Program-made: the position numbers and the translations under genes | Shown here: piece by piece, positions 25,933-34,405 of the stretch | Layout: every line of letters starts with the position of its first letter | Position numbering within the stretch: the stretch's first letter is position 1 | NCBI GenBank assembly: GCA_002503985.1 | Contig: DASW01000008.1 | Location: 124,001 to 188,000 of the forward strand | Direction: 5' to 3' | DNA from: Thermoplasmata archaeon UBA61 | GTDB lineage: Archaea > Thermoplasmatota > Thermoplasmata > Lutacidiplasmatales > UBA184 | DNA: 64,000 nucleotides | The notes under the pieces: generated by a model | The model's input: only the letters and a program-made list of their open reading frames with translations | Databases searched by the model: none | What the model was told of the DNA's origin: nothing

Positions 25933-27458
25933 CCGACGAACCCCCCAGCGCCCCCTCCGAATCCGTGGACGTGGCCCGGATGGGCCCCGCCAACACCGCT
26001 GTAGGTAGAGAAGTACGAGTACCGCGCCACGATGATCGGTACGAAGTAGAACCGCGGACCGTAGACGCCGGGAACCGGCCTCGGCGCGGCCGCGGCCGTT
26101 GCATCGAGCGGACCGACGAGCTCGTTGCGGATCCCGTGCAGCATCCGGACCGCGAGGCAGATCAGTTCGGCCTGCGACATCGGCGACGCCCTTCGGCCGA
26201 CGATGTCGTAAGCATGCTCGAGGAGGTTCAGGGTCTCGTTCGCCTCGAGGGTCGAGAGGGAAGCCAGCACGGACGCCGCCACGAGCGGGTACGCGAGGTA
26301 CGTCGACAACCCCTTCGCGATGATCGCGAGCTTCGTGCTGATGCCTTCAACCGGGACCTCGGACACCGCGAGGTAGGCCGAAGAGAGCTCGACGTCCTCC
26401 GACGCCTGGTATCCCCAGCCGTTGAACATCGCTCGGAGCATCAGGAACTTGCGGGTCAGGTCGGAGACCGGGAGATTGACGATGGCGAGCAGGGCCGCGG
26501 ACTCGTACGAGGGTGTTGCCCGCAGGTACTGGCCGAGATTCGGAGTGGCGATGGTGCCGTCCGCGCGTCGGCCGAGGAGCAGGATCGAGGCGACGCCCAG
26601 GGCCGATTCGTTCGGCACGTTCAGACCGCGCACGTCCTTGAGGATCTGGGTCAGATTGGGGAGCTCGTCCGACAGCGGACGGGCCAGTGAGAACAGGATC
26701 TCCGAGGCCATCAGCCGGTTCTCGATGTTCCCGGACATGCCACGGATTTGGTTGTAGTCGCTGACGAAGGTCGCCGACCCCTGGGCCGAATCGGGCTGGG
26801 CCTTCGTGAGGCCGATGGAGATCGCCCAAAGGTGCGAGCGTTCCGCCCCCACGATCCCTGGCGTGAGTCGGGCCACGTAGTCGGCGCCGCCCGCGGCCAG
26901 GTCGGTGAGCTCCTTCGAAATTCTCTGCGATTGGTCCCAGTAGGTGGCGAACTCCACGTCCGAGACGCGATAGAGCCGGACCCCGAGGTTGCGCAGCTCC
27001 ACGGCACCGAGGCCGGTGAGCCCGACGTATTGGTCCCCGCACGGGGTGATGGTGTCGAGCAGGGAGCGTTGGGAGACGAGCTGGCCGAACTGCTGCTGCT
27101 TCTGAACGAGGTCGCCGTCGACCGCCTTGAGGCGAGCCTCGTCAGAGGTCTCCTGCTGGAGCTTCGCCGCCCGCTTCTGCTTGCCTTCCAGACGGAAGAG
27201 GACCGAGTGCGTCTTGCGGCTCTCGTCCTGGACCTCGCGAGCGAGACCGGATCGCTGTGCCGCCTCCTGAGCGATCGCCTGTTGTTCCGCTCCGAGCGCC
27301 TGAACGTCGGTCTGCAGCTGGAGGTACTGAGTCTTGGTGAGGAACTGCACCAGGTTCCGCTGGGACAGGAGGGCCGCGTCGGTGTCGGAGAGCGGTGCGG
27401 TGACGTTCTTCGCGCTGATCTGGTTCAGAAACGTGTAGACCTGCTTGCAGTTCGTCAT
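25929..27458 (-). CDS. Uncharacterised helical protein with a coiled-coil N-terminus
   Basis: 509 residues. Residues 35-140 are Gln/Glu/Arg/Lys-rich and predicted coiled coil; the middle 300 residues are Ala/Leu-rich helices without membrane character. The last 25 residues are Gly/His-rich (PGHVHGFGGG), which could bind metal. I recognise no family. It begins 2 bp after the stop of the 412-residue protein upstream and overlaps the secreted zinc-ribbon protein downstream, so the three genes form one operon. A DUF4003-like resemblance was considered but not supported. Confidence 0.75.
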   Translation of the reverse strand: MTNCKQVYTFLNQISAKNVTAPLSDTDAALLSQRNLVQFLTKTQYLQLQTDVQALGAEQQAIAQEAAQRSGLAREVQDESRKTHSVLFRLEGKQKRAAKLQQETSDEARLKAVDGDLVQKQQQFGQLVSQRSLLDTITPCGDQYVGLTGLGAVELRNLGVRLYRVSDVEFATYWDQSQRISKELTDLAAGGADYVARLTPGIVGAERSHLWAISIGLTKAQPDSAQGSATFVSDYNQIRGMSGNIENRLMASEILFSLARPLSDELPNLTQILKDVRGLNVPNESALGVASILLLGRRADGTIATPNLGQYLRATPSYESAALLAIVNLPVSDLTRKFLMLRAMFNGWGYQASEDVELSSAYLAVSEVPVEGISTKLAIIAKGLSTYLAYPLVAASVLASLSTLEANETLNLLEHAYDIVGRRASPMSQAELICLAVRMLHGIRNELVGPLDATAAAAPRPVPGVYGPRFYFVPIIVARYSYFSTYSGVGGAHPGHVHGFGGGAGGFVG

Positions 27459-27459
27459 G

Positions 27460-28698
27460 TCAGGTGTCCACCAACAGAAAGTCGAACCATAATGACTCCT
27501 CCCCCGCTCGGTTCCGGACCTGGAGCGCGAGGCCGCGCGCCTCCGCGTGGGTTCGAACGAACGGGTCCTCTTGCAGCGACTCGACCACGATCGCTTCGAA
27601 CCGACGCTTTCGGCTCCCTACCGACCCGAACCGACGTTCGCGCTCGCCTTCGATCTGCTCGTAGGCGAACATGAACTCGTAGAGCGAGCGGAAGATCTGG
27701 TCCTCCATCTTCTCGCGGACCCCCTCCCGCTCGACCGAGACCAGGTCGATCCCCTCGAGGTCGACGAAGAAGACCGTGCCGTCGGGGGCGAGGATGGCGT
27801 CCTTGTCCAGCCACACGTCCTGAAAGTCGAGTCCCGAGTACCGTCCTCGCGCCGGGTCCCACGTCAGCGTTCGAGCGAAGAGGGTCAGGAGGGCCATCCC
27901 GCTCCGGACGAAGTTCGTCTCGAACTGGTGGGCCTTCGCCGCGGAGTCAATGGAGTAGAGGTCGAACACCCGGCCGGGGTCGTTGCCCACCGTGCTGCGA
28001 GAGTGGAAGTAAACGCGCACGTTCGAAGGGACAAGGCGAAGCTCCTGCACAAGGCGGTCGCCGTACTTCCGATACCAGTGGATGCTGCGCAGACGGGCCT
28101 CTACCGCCTTCGGCAACAGCGCGACCTTGACGACCGGCGCAATGCGGAACCCTTCGATGCTGGTGAGGTCTGCGCGTTCGGATACTCGGAGGGCGGTCAT
28201 CGCGTGCGGCAGACCCTGTCCGCCGTAGGGGGAGCCTCGGAGCCAGAGCTCGCCCGTGATGACCCCCCCCGGCCGGTCTCCGGAGGCGCTTCGAAGCCTC
28301 TCGCGTACTTCGGGGTCGTCGGTCAGTTCCGTCGCGTAGGCGCTGTCAAGGCGTCGGAGCGAGAACGGGTCCACCGTCGAGCCCACCCCCTTCACCGAGA
28401 GATAGAACGGGAGCCCGTCCAGTGTCGCCACCGGCTCGGGGAGGATCGCGCTCCGGTTGTCGTCTTCGATCGCGTCCAGCACTTCGACCTCGGGTCCGTC
28501 GGCGAGCGGGGTCAGCGTCGGGGGCAGGAAGTACCGGTCCAACCATCCCAGGTCGAACCGCTGAAAGTTACGGTTGGTGATCGTCTCCGCCGGGTATGCC
28601 AAGAGCGGCAGCGGGTGACCCGCGAGGCGGAGCGGTAGACGATCGGAGCTTCCCAGCTTCCCGCGCTCGGGAAACACCGCTTGTTGGCCGACCCGCAT
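27460..28698 (-). CDS. Uncharacterised protein, possible kinase-like fold
   Basis: 412 residues from the ATG at 28698. There are no membrane segments. Two regions hint at a kinase-like fold: a beta-rich segment LPFYLSVKGVGSTVDPF near residue 95 and GLDFQDVWLDKDAILAPDGTVFFVDLEGID near residue 300. The latter resembles the catalytic/metal-binding loops (D-x4-N...D-x-E) of aminoglycoside-type kinases, but with substitutions. This is weak evidence. It is the first gene of the operon that ends with the secreted zinc-ribbon protein. Confidence 0.7.
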   Translation of the reverse strand: MRVGQQAVFPERGKLGSSDRLPLRLAGHPLPLLAYPAETITNRNFQRFDLGWLDRYFLPPTLTPLADGPEVEVLDAIEDDNRSAILPEPVATLDGLPFYLSVKGVGSTVDPFSLRRLDSAYATELTDDPEVRERLRSASGDRPGGVITGELWLRGSPYGGQGLPHAMTALRVSERADLTSIEGFRIAPVVKVALLPKAVEARLRSIHWYRKYGDRLVQELRLVPSNVRVYFHSRSTVGNDPGRVFDLYSIDSAAKAHQFETNFVRSGMALLTLFARTLTWDPARGRYSGLDFQDVWLDKDAILAPDGTVFFVDLEGIDLVSVEREGVREKMEDQIFRSLYEFMFAYEQIEGERERRFGSVGSRKRRFEAIVVESLQEDPFVRTHAEARGLALQVRNRAGEESLWFDFLLVDT

Positions 28699-28887
28699 GC
28701 CGTTCGCCGGGGGGTCCGGTTCCTGGGACGTGGCCCGGTCAAGCGGTGGAACCGAAATAGTCTCTCCCCTGGCTCGGGGTCGCCGCGGGCACCAGCCGGG
28801 GGGTCTCCCTACCTCCTTCCTTAGGTCCCATCCCTCGCGCAACGGGGATTCGTTCCCTTTTTCTGCCTGTAGGAGAATCGGGATACG

Positions 28888-29157
28888 ATGGTCGACCCGG
28901 ACCGATGCGAGCTGCACGAGGTCGCGCTCTTCGTCGGGGAGGACGAGACCGAAGCTCTACAACGACTGGCCCAAAGCCCGATTGGAGACGAATGCCAGGT
29001 CTGCCCGGTGTGCCGGTCGGCCCGGGAGTACGTAGAACGTCGGTTGACCGAGCAGGCCGGCTACGTTCCCCCTCCGGGCGAGAACGCGGATGCCGCCTGG
29101 CGAAAACTTCAGATCGCGATCGAGGATGCGAAGGCCTCCATCCACAAAACGGCGTAG
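28888..29157 (+). CDS. Small protein with a C-x2-C-x2-C cluster
   Basis: 89 residues; acidic and helical, with CQVCPVC near residue 36 and an earlier Cys at position 7, which could bind zinc. It is divergent from the 412-residue protein gene. An AGGAGAA element lies about 8 nt before the ATG. No family recognised. Composition supports a real gene, but shortness keeps confidence moderate. Confidence 0.5.
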   Translation: MVDPDRCELHEVALFVGEDETEALQRLAQSPIGDECQVCPVCRSAREYVERRLTEQAGYVPPPGENADAAWRKLQIAIEDAKASIHKTA

Positions 29158-29268
29158 CGGGGTCGAGTAGCCTCCGAGGTTCGGGGCCCCCCATCGGGGG
29201 ATCCCTCCGGGAACCGTTACGACTTGGCACCTACGCTCCGCCCCGGCCGTGGCGGGGCAGGTCGCGGT

Positions 29269-30351
29269 CTATGTTGCGGACACACCCGGGGGGTACGCCA
29301 CTCTGGGTGACGGTGCGTACCCCCGGCGAAGCCGGACGAAGAACCAGACGGCGACGACGACCAACGGAAGGGTGTACGGGAGTCCCAACGTCAGGAGGAT
29401 TCCGAAGACCGATTGCCAGAGGACGAACCCGAACGCGAGGTTGACGAGAAGATACTCGTTCGTCCGCCGACCGATGCCGCGGCGAACGACCTCGAGCACG
29501 ACCGCAAGGAAGGCGATCTCCACGGCGATGATCGCGGCCGGTGGCACTCCGAAGTACGGGACCCAGTACTCTAGCAGGAACAGGACCGGGAACACGGAGA
29601 ATCCGATCGCCCCGACCGCTCTCGGAGAAAGCCCGGGTCGGTCCCGAACGGCTCGACCCACCTCGGCCGGGACCCCGTGGGCCAGGATAACGAGGACCGC
29701 GATCGCCACGAGGCTCCCCACGAGAAGCGGTGTCCCCATCCAGAAGTGGAACGACCCGTACACGATCACGGTCTCGAGCGCCGTCGCGCCTGCGAGGGAA
29801 AACAGGGCCACCAAGATCCCGCGGCGACCGACGAGGGAACGCCCTCGGGTCCGCGGCAGGGCTAGCCCCAGCAGCAGGATCGGGAGACCGATCGAGTAGA
29901 TCACGTGGAACGCGAGCACGCCCACGGCCCACACCCAGTTCACGCCCGCGAACCGTCCGAACGACCCGAGGACTCCGTCCGCGCCGTGGTTCGAATTGAA
30001 CAGGGTGTTGTCTCCGAGCCCCTCCTCGGTGATCCCGTACGCCAGGCCCAGGAGGAAAACGGTCCCCCAACGCTTGTGCCAGCGGAGGACCGCCTCACGG
30101 ACCAGCAAGGCACCGGCGGTGTACTGGCCGACGTTGATCAGGAGCTGGAGGAAGAACCAGAGCGGGTTGACGGCAAGATTGAGGACCGGGCTGGAGGTAG
30201 AAAGATACTCCGGCAACCCGGGCGTGAGCAGCGCAAGGCAGACGATCGGATGGGAACGAAGGGATCCCAGCACTCGCGCGCCCACCGAGGTCTGGGCCGA
30301 CGGCGGCGAGTGAAGCTCCGGAGATGGGAGAGTCTCTCGATCCGGCCCCAC
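29269..30351 (-). CDS. Polytopic membrane protein of unknown function
   Basis: 360 residues from GTG with about nine hydrophobic segments. The segment AYGITEEGLGDNTLFN, an acidic Glu-Glu motif between two helices, recalls intramembrane-protease helices, but the other CPBP motifs are not evident. Start uncertain: the N-terminal 20 residues are polar and later GTG codons exist. Faces the divergent gene at 30511. Confidence 0.7.
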   Translation of the reverse strand: MGPDRETLPSPELHSPPSAQTSVGARVLGSLRSHPIVCLALLTPGLPEYLSTSSPVLNLAVNPLWFFLQLLINVGQYTAGALLVREAVLRWHKRWGTVFLLGLAYGITEEGLGDNTLFNSNHGADGVLGSFGRFAGVNWVWAVGVLAFHVIYSIGLPILLLGLALPRTRGRSLVGRRGILVALFSLAGATALETVIVYGSFHFWMGTPLLVGSLVAIAVLVILAHGVPAEVGRAVRDRPGLSPRAVGAIGFSVFPVLFLLEYWVPYFGVPPAAIIAVEIAFLAVVLEVVRRGIGRRTNEYLLVNLAFGFVLWQSVFGILLTLGLPYTLPLVVVAVWFFVRLRRGYAPSPRVAYPPGVSAT

Positions 30352-30470
30352 AGCTTCCTCAGGGATGGCGGGCCTTCGTACATCAAGCTGAGCCCGCCGG
30401 TGAGGGTGGTCCGTCGAGGCCTAGTGCCCACGGGTCGGCCCCCGAGCCCGAGAGGTCCGCCCATCCTCGA

Positions 30471-30478
30471 TTATATAC
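30471..30478 (+). promoter_or_regulatory. TATA box of the gene at 30511
   Basis: TTATATAC is an excellent archaeal TATA box. It is about 37 nt before the ATG at 30511, so transcription would start near 30500 with a leader of about 10 nt. Confidence 0.65.
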
Positions 30479-30510
30479 GGCCGAATCGAGATAGACGCTT
30501 TGGGCTGTTC

Positions 30511-31218
30511 ATGGGAGCTCCGGTAACCGCGAGCCTGATTCCCGAGATCGCCCAGCGCCCCACGTCGGTCCTGCTCCACGGCTCCGACCGACCCCTCGTG
30601 AATTGGGTGATGTACGCCCTCTTGGTCCGAACGAATCCTAACTTCGTCTGGACCGACATCCGCCTCTCCGAGGAGGTCCTGGACCCCCTCGACCCGCTCG
30701 CCCGCAAGGTGATCCCCAAGCGACAGCTCTCGGTCATCGGGCCCGATGTCCTCCGGCGGAATCCCGAACCGACCAGCGACCTAACGACGGTGATCCAGAA
30801 GGACGAGCCGGGCGATCTGAAGCAACGGCTGATGGCCTTCCTGCAGCTCCCCGAGCACACCCAGGACCTCATCTCGCGGATCCCGAAGGAGGGCCTTGTC
30901 CCGCTGCTCGGGCTCTCCAACGCTCATCGCATCGCCGCCTTGTTCCCGCCGGACACGATCCGGCCCACGCTCAAGGCGATCATGGACTCCGGCGTCTCCT
31001 TGGTCCTGACGTGGGCGGACGCACTGCCCGGCAGCGCACGGGAATTCGATTTCGTGCTGCACATCGAAGGATTGGGTACGTCATCGTGGCGGAGCGCCAC
31101 CCTGCGTTGCGACCAGGGAAACTCGTCAGGAAAGATCCGCGTCGGTAAGCGGTTCCGTCTGGGAGACCTCCCCCCCATAGCCGAGGTGCTCGGCCCGCTC
31201 GGGCTCGCCAGGAGCTAG
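30511..31218 (+). CDS. Possible degenerate RecA/Rad55-like protein
   Basis: 235 residues from the ATG that fits the TATA box. The N-terminus TSVLLHGSDRPLVNWVMYALL has the strand-loop-helix layout of a P-loop but lacks the GKT/S. The C-terminal segment GVSLVLTWADALPGSAREFDFVLHIEG resembles the last strands of Rad55/GvpD-like domains. So it may be a non-hydrolysing relative of the ATPase at 3989 (weak inference). Its end overlaps the convergent glycosyltransferase gene by four bases. Confidence 0.6.
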   Translation: MGAPVTASLIPEIAQRPTSVLLHGSDRPLVNWVMYALLVRTNPNFVWTDIRLSEEVLDPLDPLARKVIPKRQLSVIGPDVLRRNPEPTSDLTTVIQKDEPGDLKQRLMAFLQLPEHTQDLISRIPKEGLVPLLGLSNAHRIAALFPPDTIRPTLKAIMDSGVSLVLTWADALPGSAREFDFVLHIEGLGTSSWRSATLRCDQGNSSGKIRVGKRFRLGDLPPIAEVLGPLGLARS

Positions 31219-32378
31219 CCCTCGGTCGCTCCCGCGGGAGCGCGCCCCGCACGGGAAGGCGAGTCGGTAGGGCGGTCCTTGGGAATGAAGTCCCCGAGGG
31301 CCGGCCGCGTTACCAGGGCGTACCACGGGGCCAACACGTCGATGAGGGCGCCCACGAGGCCGTTCGCGATGAACCGTGGGATCGACAGCGAGCGGCGAAC
31401 GTAGCTCGAATGGAGCCGGTAGCCCTCGAAGTAGGCCAGGACCATCGAGACCCAGATGAACCCGGTGAACACGCTCGTGACGACGAGCAGCGGACCGTAG
31501 CGGAGTTCGACGCTGGCGATCAGGACGAGGACCGACGGGAGCGCCGAGAACCACGAGAGGGCGCTGTACACGACCGTGAGCCGACGACGTTTGGGGAGCT
31601 CGGGGGAATGGAGAACGGCATGGATGACCCCGTGCATCCAACGGCGACGTTGGCGCAACTGGTCGCGGAGCGAGAACGCGCCCTTCTCGTAGGCAAACCC
31701 CTTCAGGACCCCGACCACCGCGCCATAGCGGGTGCGCACGCGGATCTCGAACGAGAGGTCCTCTGAGGGCTGGTACCCCTTCGCGTCCCAGCCGACCGAA
31801 TCCTCGACGTCGGCCCGGACGAGGAAGTGCGAGCCGTGGAATCCCGCGGTCGGGTTCCCCGGCTTCGTCATCGAATCGAGGACCCGTAGGTCATCGTACG
31901 ACCGCGTGAGCTCCTGGACGTGGCTGGGAGTACCCATCCAGTCGATCGGGTACAGGATGATCCCCGCTCCGACCGCCGCTCTCCCGTCGCGCACGAACTC
32001 TGAGATCCCGGTCAACGTGTCCTGGCCGACACAGGTCTCCTCGTCCTGGTGGTAGACCCAAACCCGCGGGACCGAGAGACCGAGTCGCCGGCGCTGCTCC
32101 GAGGCGTACTCGAGAGCCCGGGCCTTGCCCTTCGTCCCCAAGGGGGTTCGGTAGTCCGCCGGGACCACCATGATCCGGGCGCCGGCCCTTTCGAGGGCCT
32201 CGTAGACCGTCGGGGCCAGCCAGTACCCTTCAGGCTCCACCACCAGCCAGAGAAGGAAGCGAAAACCGACCTTGGGGGTGTGCCGGAGCCAGTAGAGGAC
32301 CGACCGCGTGGTCGCGTCGATAGCGCGGGCGTTCTTCCCGATCGCCGTTACCTGGAAGAGGACGGTCGGCTGTTTCAC
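31215..32378 (-). CDS. Family 2 glycosyltransferase, membrane-bound
   Basis: 387 residues. GT-A fold with the metal/UDP site QDEE near residue 112, the base motif EDLSFE near residue 205 and the Q-x2-R-W motif (QRRRW) near 243, the signature of processive GT2 enzymes. Two to three C-terminal transmembrane helices follow. It should transfer a sugar from a nucleotide-sugar to a lipid or growing polysaccharide at the membrane. It overlaps the end of the gene at 32375 (ATGA), so the two are coupled. Confidence 0.88.
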   Translation of the reverse strand: MKQPTVLFQVTAIGKNARAIDATTRSVLYWLRHTPKVGFRFLLWLVVEPEGYWLAPTVYEALERAGARIMVVPADYRTPLGTKGKARALEYASEQRRRLGLSVPRVWVYHQDEETCVGQDTLTGISEFVRDGRAAVGAGIILYPIDWMGTPSHVQELTRSYDDLRVLDSMTKPGNPTAGFHGSHFLVRADVEDSVGWDAKGYQPSEDLSFEIRVRTRYGAVVGVLKGFAYEKGAFSLRDQLRQRRRWMHGVIHAVLHSPELPKRRRLTVVYSALSWFSALPSVLVLIASVELRYGPLLVVTSVFTGFIWVSMVLAYFEGYRLHSSYVRRSLSIPRFIANGLVGALIDVLAPWYALVTRPALGDFIPKDRPTDSPSRAGRAPAGATEG

Positions 32379-33316
32379 GTCGCCTCCGGCAGCTCGAGCC
32401 GATTCTCCTTCAGGACCCGTTGCGTCCCCCGGAACGCGGCCACGAAGAAGGGGACCGGGATCATCCAGACCAACGGCAGCCCCGCAAGCCAGATCGGCGG
32501 AGCGGGTTCGTGCGCCCGGAGCGTGAGAACGAGTAGGAGGGCGCTGATGCCAACGGCCACGACGACGGTGCCCCAGCCGAGCGAGCGTCGACGCCGGTGC
32601 AGCGCGGAGACCGTGTAGTTGTAGCGAGCCACGGTGAAATCCTCGTAGGTCCCGGTGACGGGCGCCATGGCCGGCGGGCCCTCGGTCCCGGCTCGCGCTG
32701 GGGGCGAAAGAGAGGCGGCGACCGGGGAATGCGGCGTGTCGAGGTCCTTCTCGGACCGTCCGTTCGCTCGAACGAAATCGAGCTCGGCGGAAGCCCGGCC
32801 GAGCTCACGGTCGATCGTCTCGAGGTGTGCCTTCAACCCCGACACGTCCGACCCGGCGCGCTCCGCCTCCCGCGCGAGACGGGCGGCCGCGGAACGGGCG
32901 ATGTTCAATCGCTCCTCTAGGTAGGGGCTGGGCGCGCCCCAACGGTCCGGCCCGTCGGATTCTTCCGGGAGCTCCTCGGACCACTCGGGCCGCCGTCCGT
33001 GCTCCGGGGCGCGAACGGGTGGCGGGCTGGGGGTTCGGGGCGCTAGCTCGTTACGGATCCGGTCGACCTCTTGCAGGAAGTGCTCATTCTCAACCCCATC
33101 CTCCGCGAGCTGCGTGTCGACCCAGGCGGCCAGAGCATCGAGGTCGGCCGGAGAGGGGACCTGGTCCGCATCCCCCGAAAGAGAGCCCGCGGTCCGGGAA
33201 GGGTCCCGGCGGGGCTTCGCGTCTGCGGAGGTTTCGCCGTCTCTCTCTCGGTCGGCCTTTCTCGTCTGTTCGGAGGGGCCCGACCGGTCGGTCGGCGGTG
33301 GGCTGCTCGGGGACAA
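32375..33316 (-). CDS. Membrane protein with a coiled-coil cytosolic region, paired with the glycosyltransferase
   Basis: 313 residues. A long polar N-terminus (~215 residues) with a helical coiled-coil part (about 130-190) precedes two C-terminal membrane helices (about 245-265 and 270-290). The TTG at 33316 lies 26 nt after the centre of a CATTAAAGG element (33337-33347), so a leaderless TTG start is possible; later starts cannot be excluded. Function unknown. Context suggests help with glycosyltransferase localisation or regulation. Confidence 0.65.
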   Translation of the reverse strand: MSPSSPPPTDRSGPSEQTRKADRERDGETSADAKPRRDPSRTAGSLSGDADQVPSPADLDALAAWVDTQLAEDGVENEHFLQEVDRIRNELAPRTPSPPPVRAPEHGRRPEWSEELPEESDGPDRWGAPSPYLEERLNIARSAAARLAREAERAGSDVSGLKAHLETIDRELGRASAELDFVRANGRSEKDLDTPHSPVAASLSPPARAGTEGPPAMAPVTGTYEDFTVARYNYTVSALHRRRRSLGWGTVVVAVGISALLLVLTLRAHEPAPPIWLAGLPLVWMIPVPFFVAAFRGTQRVLKENRLELPEAT

Positions 33317-33387
33317 CGAGTTTGGGTCGGCGTTTTCCCTTTAATGCTATTCTCTGGAGGAGTAAGGTGGGCTCGACCGCGGACGGT

Positions 33388-33615
33388 CTACTTCGCAGCG
33401 GTGGCCTCGTTCACAGCGTGCCGAGATAGGTAGCTTCGGCCGAGGACCCATCCGATCAGGGCCCCCAGGATCCCCCCGACGACTGCCCCGACGACCAGGT
33501 ACTCGATCGCGGGCATCAGGTCGCTCAGAATGAGGTAGCCGACCTGCTGGAGGAAGATCACCAGGACGATGCCGAGGACCACGCCGCAGCCGGCACCGTG
33601 GGACGCGGCGCTCAC
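33388..33615 (-). CDS. Small two-helix membrane protein
   Basis: 75 residues with two membrane helices (about 9-30 and 34-56), the second very Gly-rich (VVGAVVGGILGALIGWVLG). The GTG start overlaps the stop of the upstream secreted-protein gene (GTGA), so it is translated from the same mRNA. No family recognised; the Gly-zipper composition suggests tight helix packing or oligomerisation. Confidence 0.65.
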   Translation of the reverse strand: MSAASHGAGCGVVLGIVLVIFLQQVGYLILSDLMPAIEYLVVGAVVGGILGALIGWVLGRSYLSRHAVNEATAAK

Positions 33616-34325
33616 GGGCTGCCTCCTGCGGGCGGCGGAGTCTCCTGCGACGGGGGCTCGGCTGGGGTCGTCGTGCCCTCCGGAGGGGTCTCGGTGGAGG
33701 GGCTCGCGGGCGGGGGGGTGGCGCTCGTGCGCCCCAGGGCGGCGTAGCGACCCGAGCGGAAGAGCCCATAGAGCTCGTACACCACGAGGAGAAGGAGCAC
33801 GATCGGTAGGAGGGCTACGAACCCGAGCGGAGCGGTCCCGCGCACGTAGAAGTTCTCGCTCCACATCGTGCTGCCGTTCGGGGCGATGAGGCTCGCGGTC
33901 AGTCGGTAAACGCCCTCGAGCACGTAGCCGACCGACACGGGCGTCCAGCCGAGCGACACGGGTCCGCTCGTCTGGGAGGGGTTGAGGAACACGTCGCGCG
34001 TGGTGACAGCGAAACCGAAGTAGAACATCTCCAGTCGAACGTCGTGGATCCTGATCCCGGCCGCGGCCGACCAGGAGTAGTTCAGGGTCGCCGACTGGGA
34101 GAGGTCGATAGAGAGGGCCGACGAGGCGGTGCCGGCGTTCGCGATGTCGTTGCCGTTCCACGTCACGTAGGGGGTCGACCCGGCCGCGGGCGTAGCGGTC
34201 GAAGGGGACACCGTCGGCGTAGCTCGGGCCGCCGCGGGAACGTTCAGGAGAAGGGCTGTCACGATAACGGCGAAGATGGCGGCGGATATTCCCGCTCGCT
34301 TCGCGTGGGGGGTATGGGTACGCAT
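33612..34325 (-). CDS. Secreted protein with a C-terminal anchor and Pro/Thr-rich tail
   Basis: 237 residues from the ATG at 34325 (GTG at 34337 also open). A signal peptide (AAIFAVIVTALLLNVPAAARA) precedes an outside beta-like domain of ~130 residues, one transmembrane helix (about 168-188) and a cytosolic Pro/Thr/Glu-rich tail. No family recognised. It is coupled to the small two-helix protein downstream, and the pair may form a small surface complex. Confidence 0.75.
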   Translation of the reverse strand: MRTHTPHAKRAGISAAIFAVIVTALLLNVPAAARATPTVSPSTATPAAGSTPYVTWNGNDIANAGTASSALSIDLSQSATLNYSWSAAAGIRIHDVRLEMFYFGFAVTTRDVFLNPSQTSGPVSLGWTPVSVGYVLEGVYRLTASLIAPNGSTMWSENFYVRGTAPLGFVALLPIVLLLLVVYELYGLFRSGRYAALGRTSATPPPASPSTETPPEGTTTPAEPPSQETPPPAGGSP

Positions 34326-34405
34326 TGGGCTCGGCACGGAGCCCTAGGCTATGAACCCACCGTTATCAACTAACCGAACGCAAGGGTTCGGAGTGTCGGC
34401 AGGAT

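Noticed and set aside
29905..30510. Upstream extension of the 30511 gene
   Set aside because: It overlaps the membrane-protein gene on the other strand, while a strong TATA box at 30471 supports the start at 30511.
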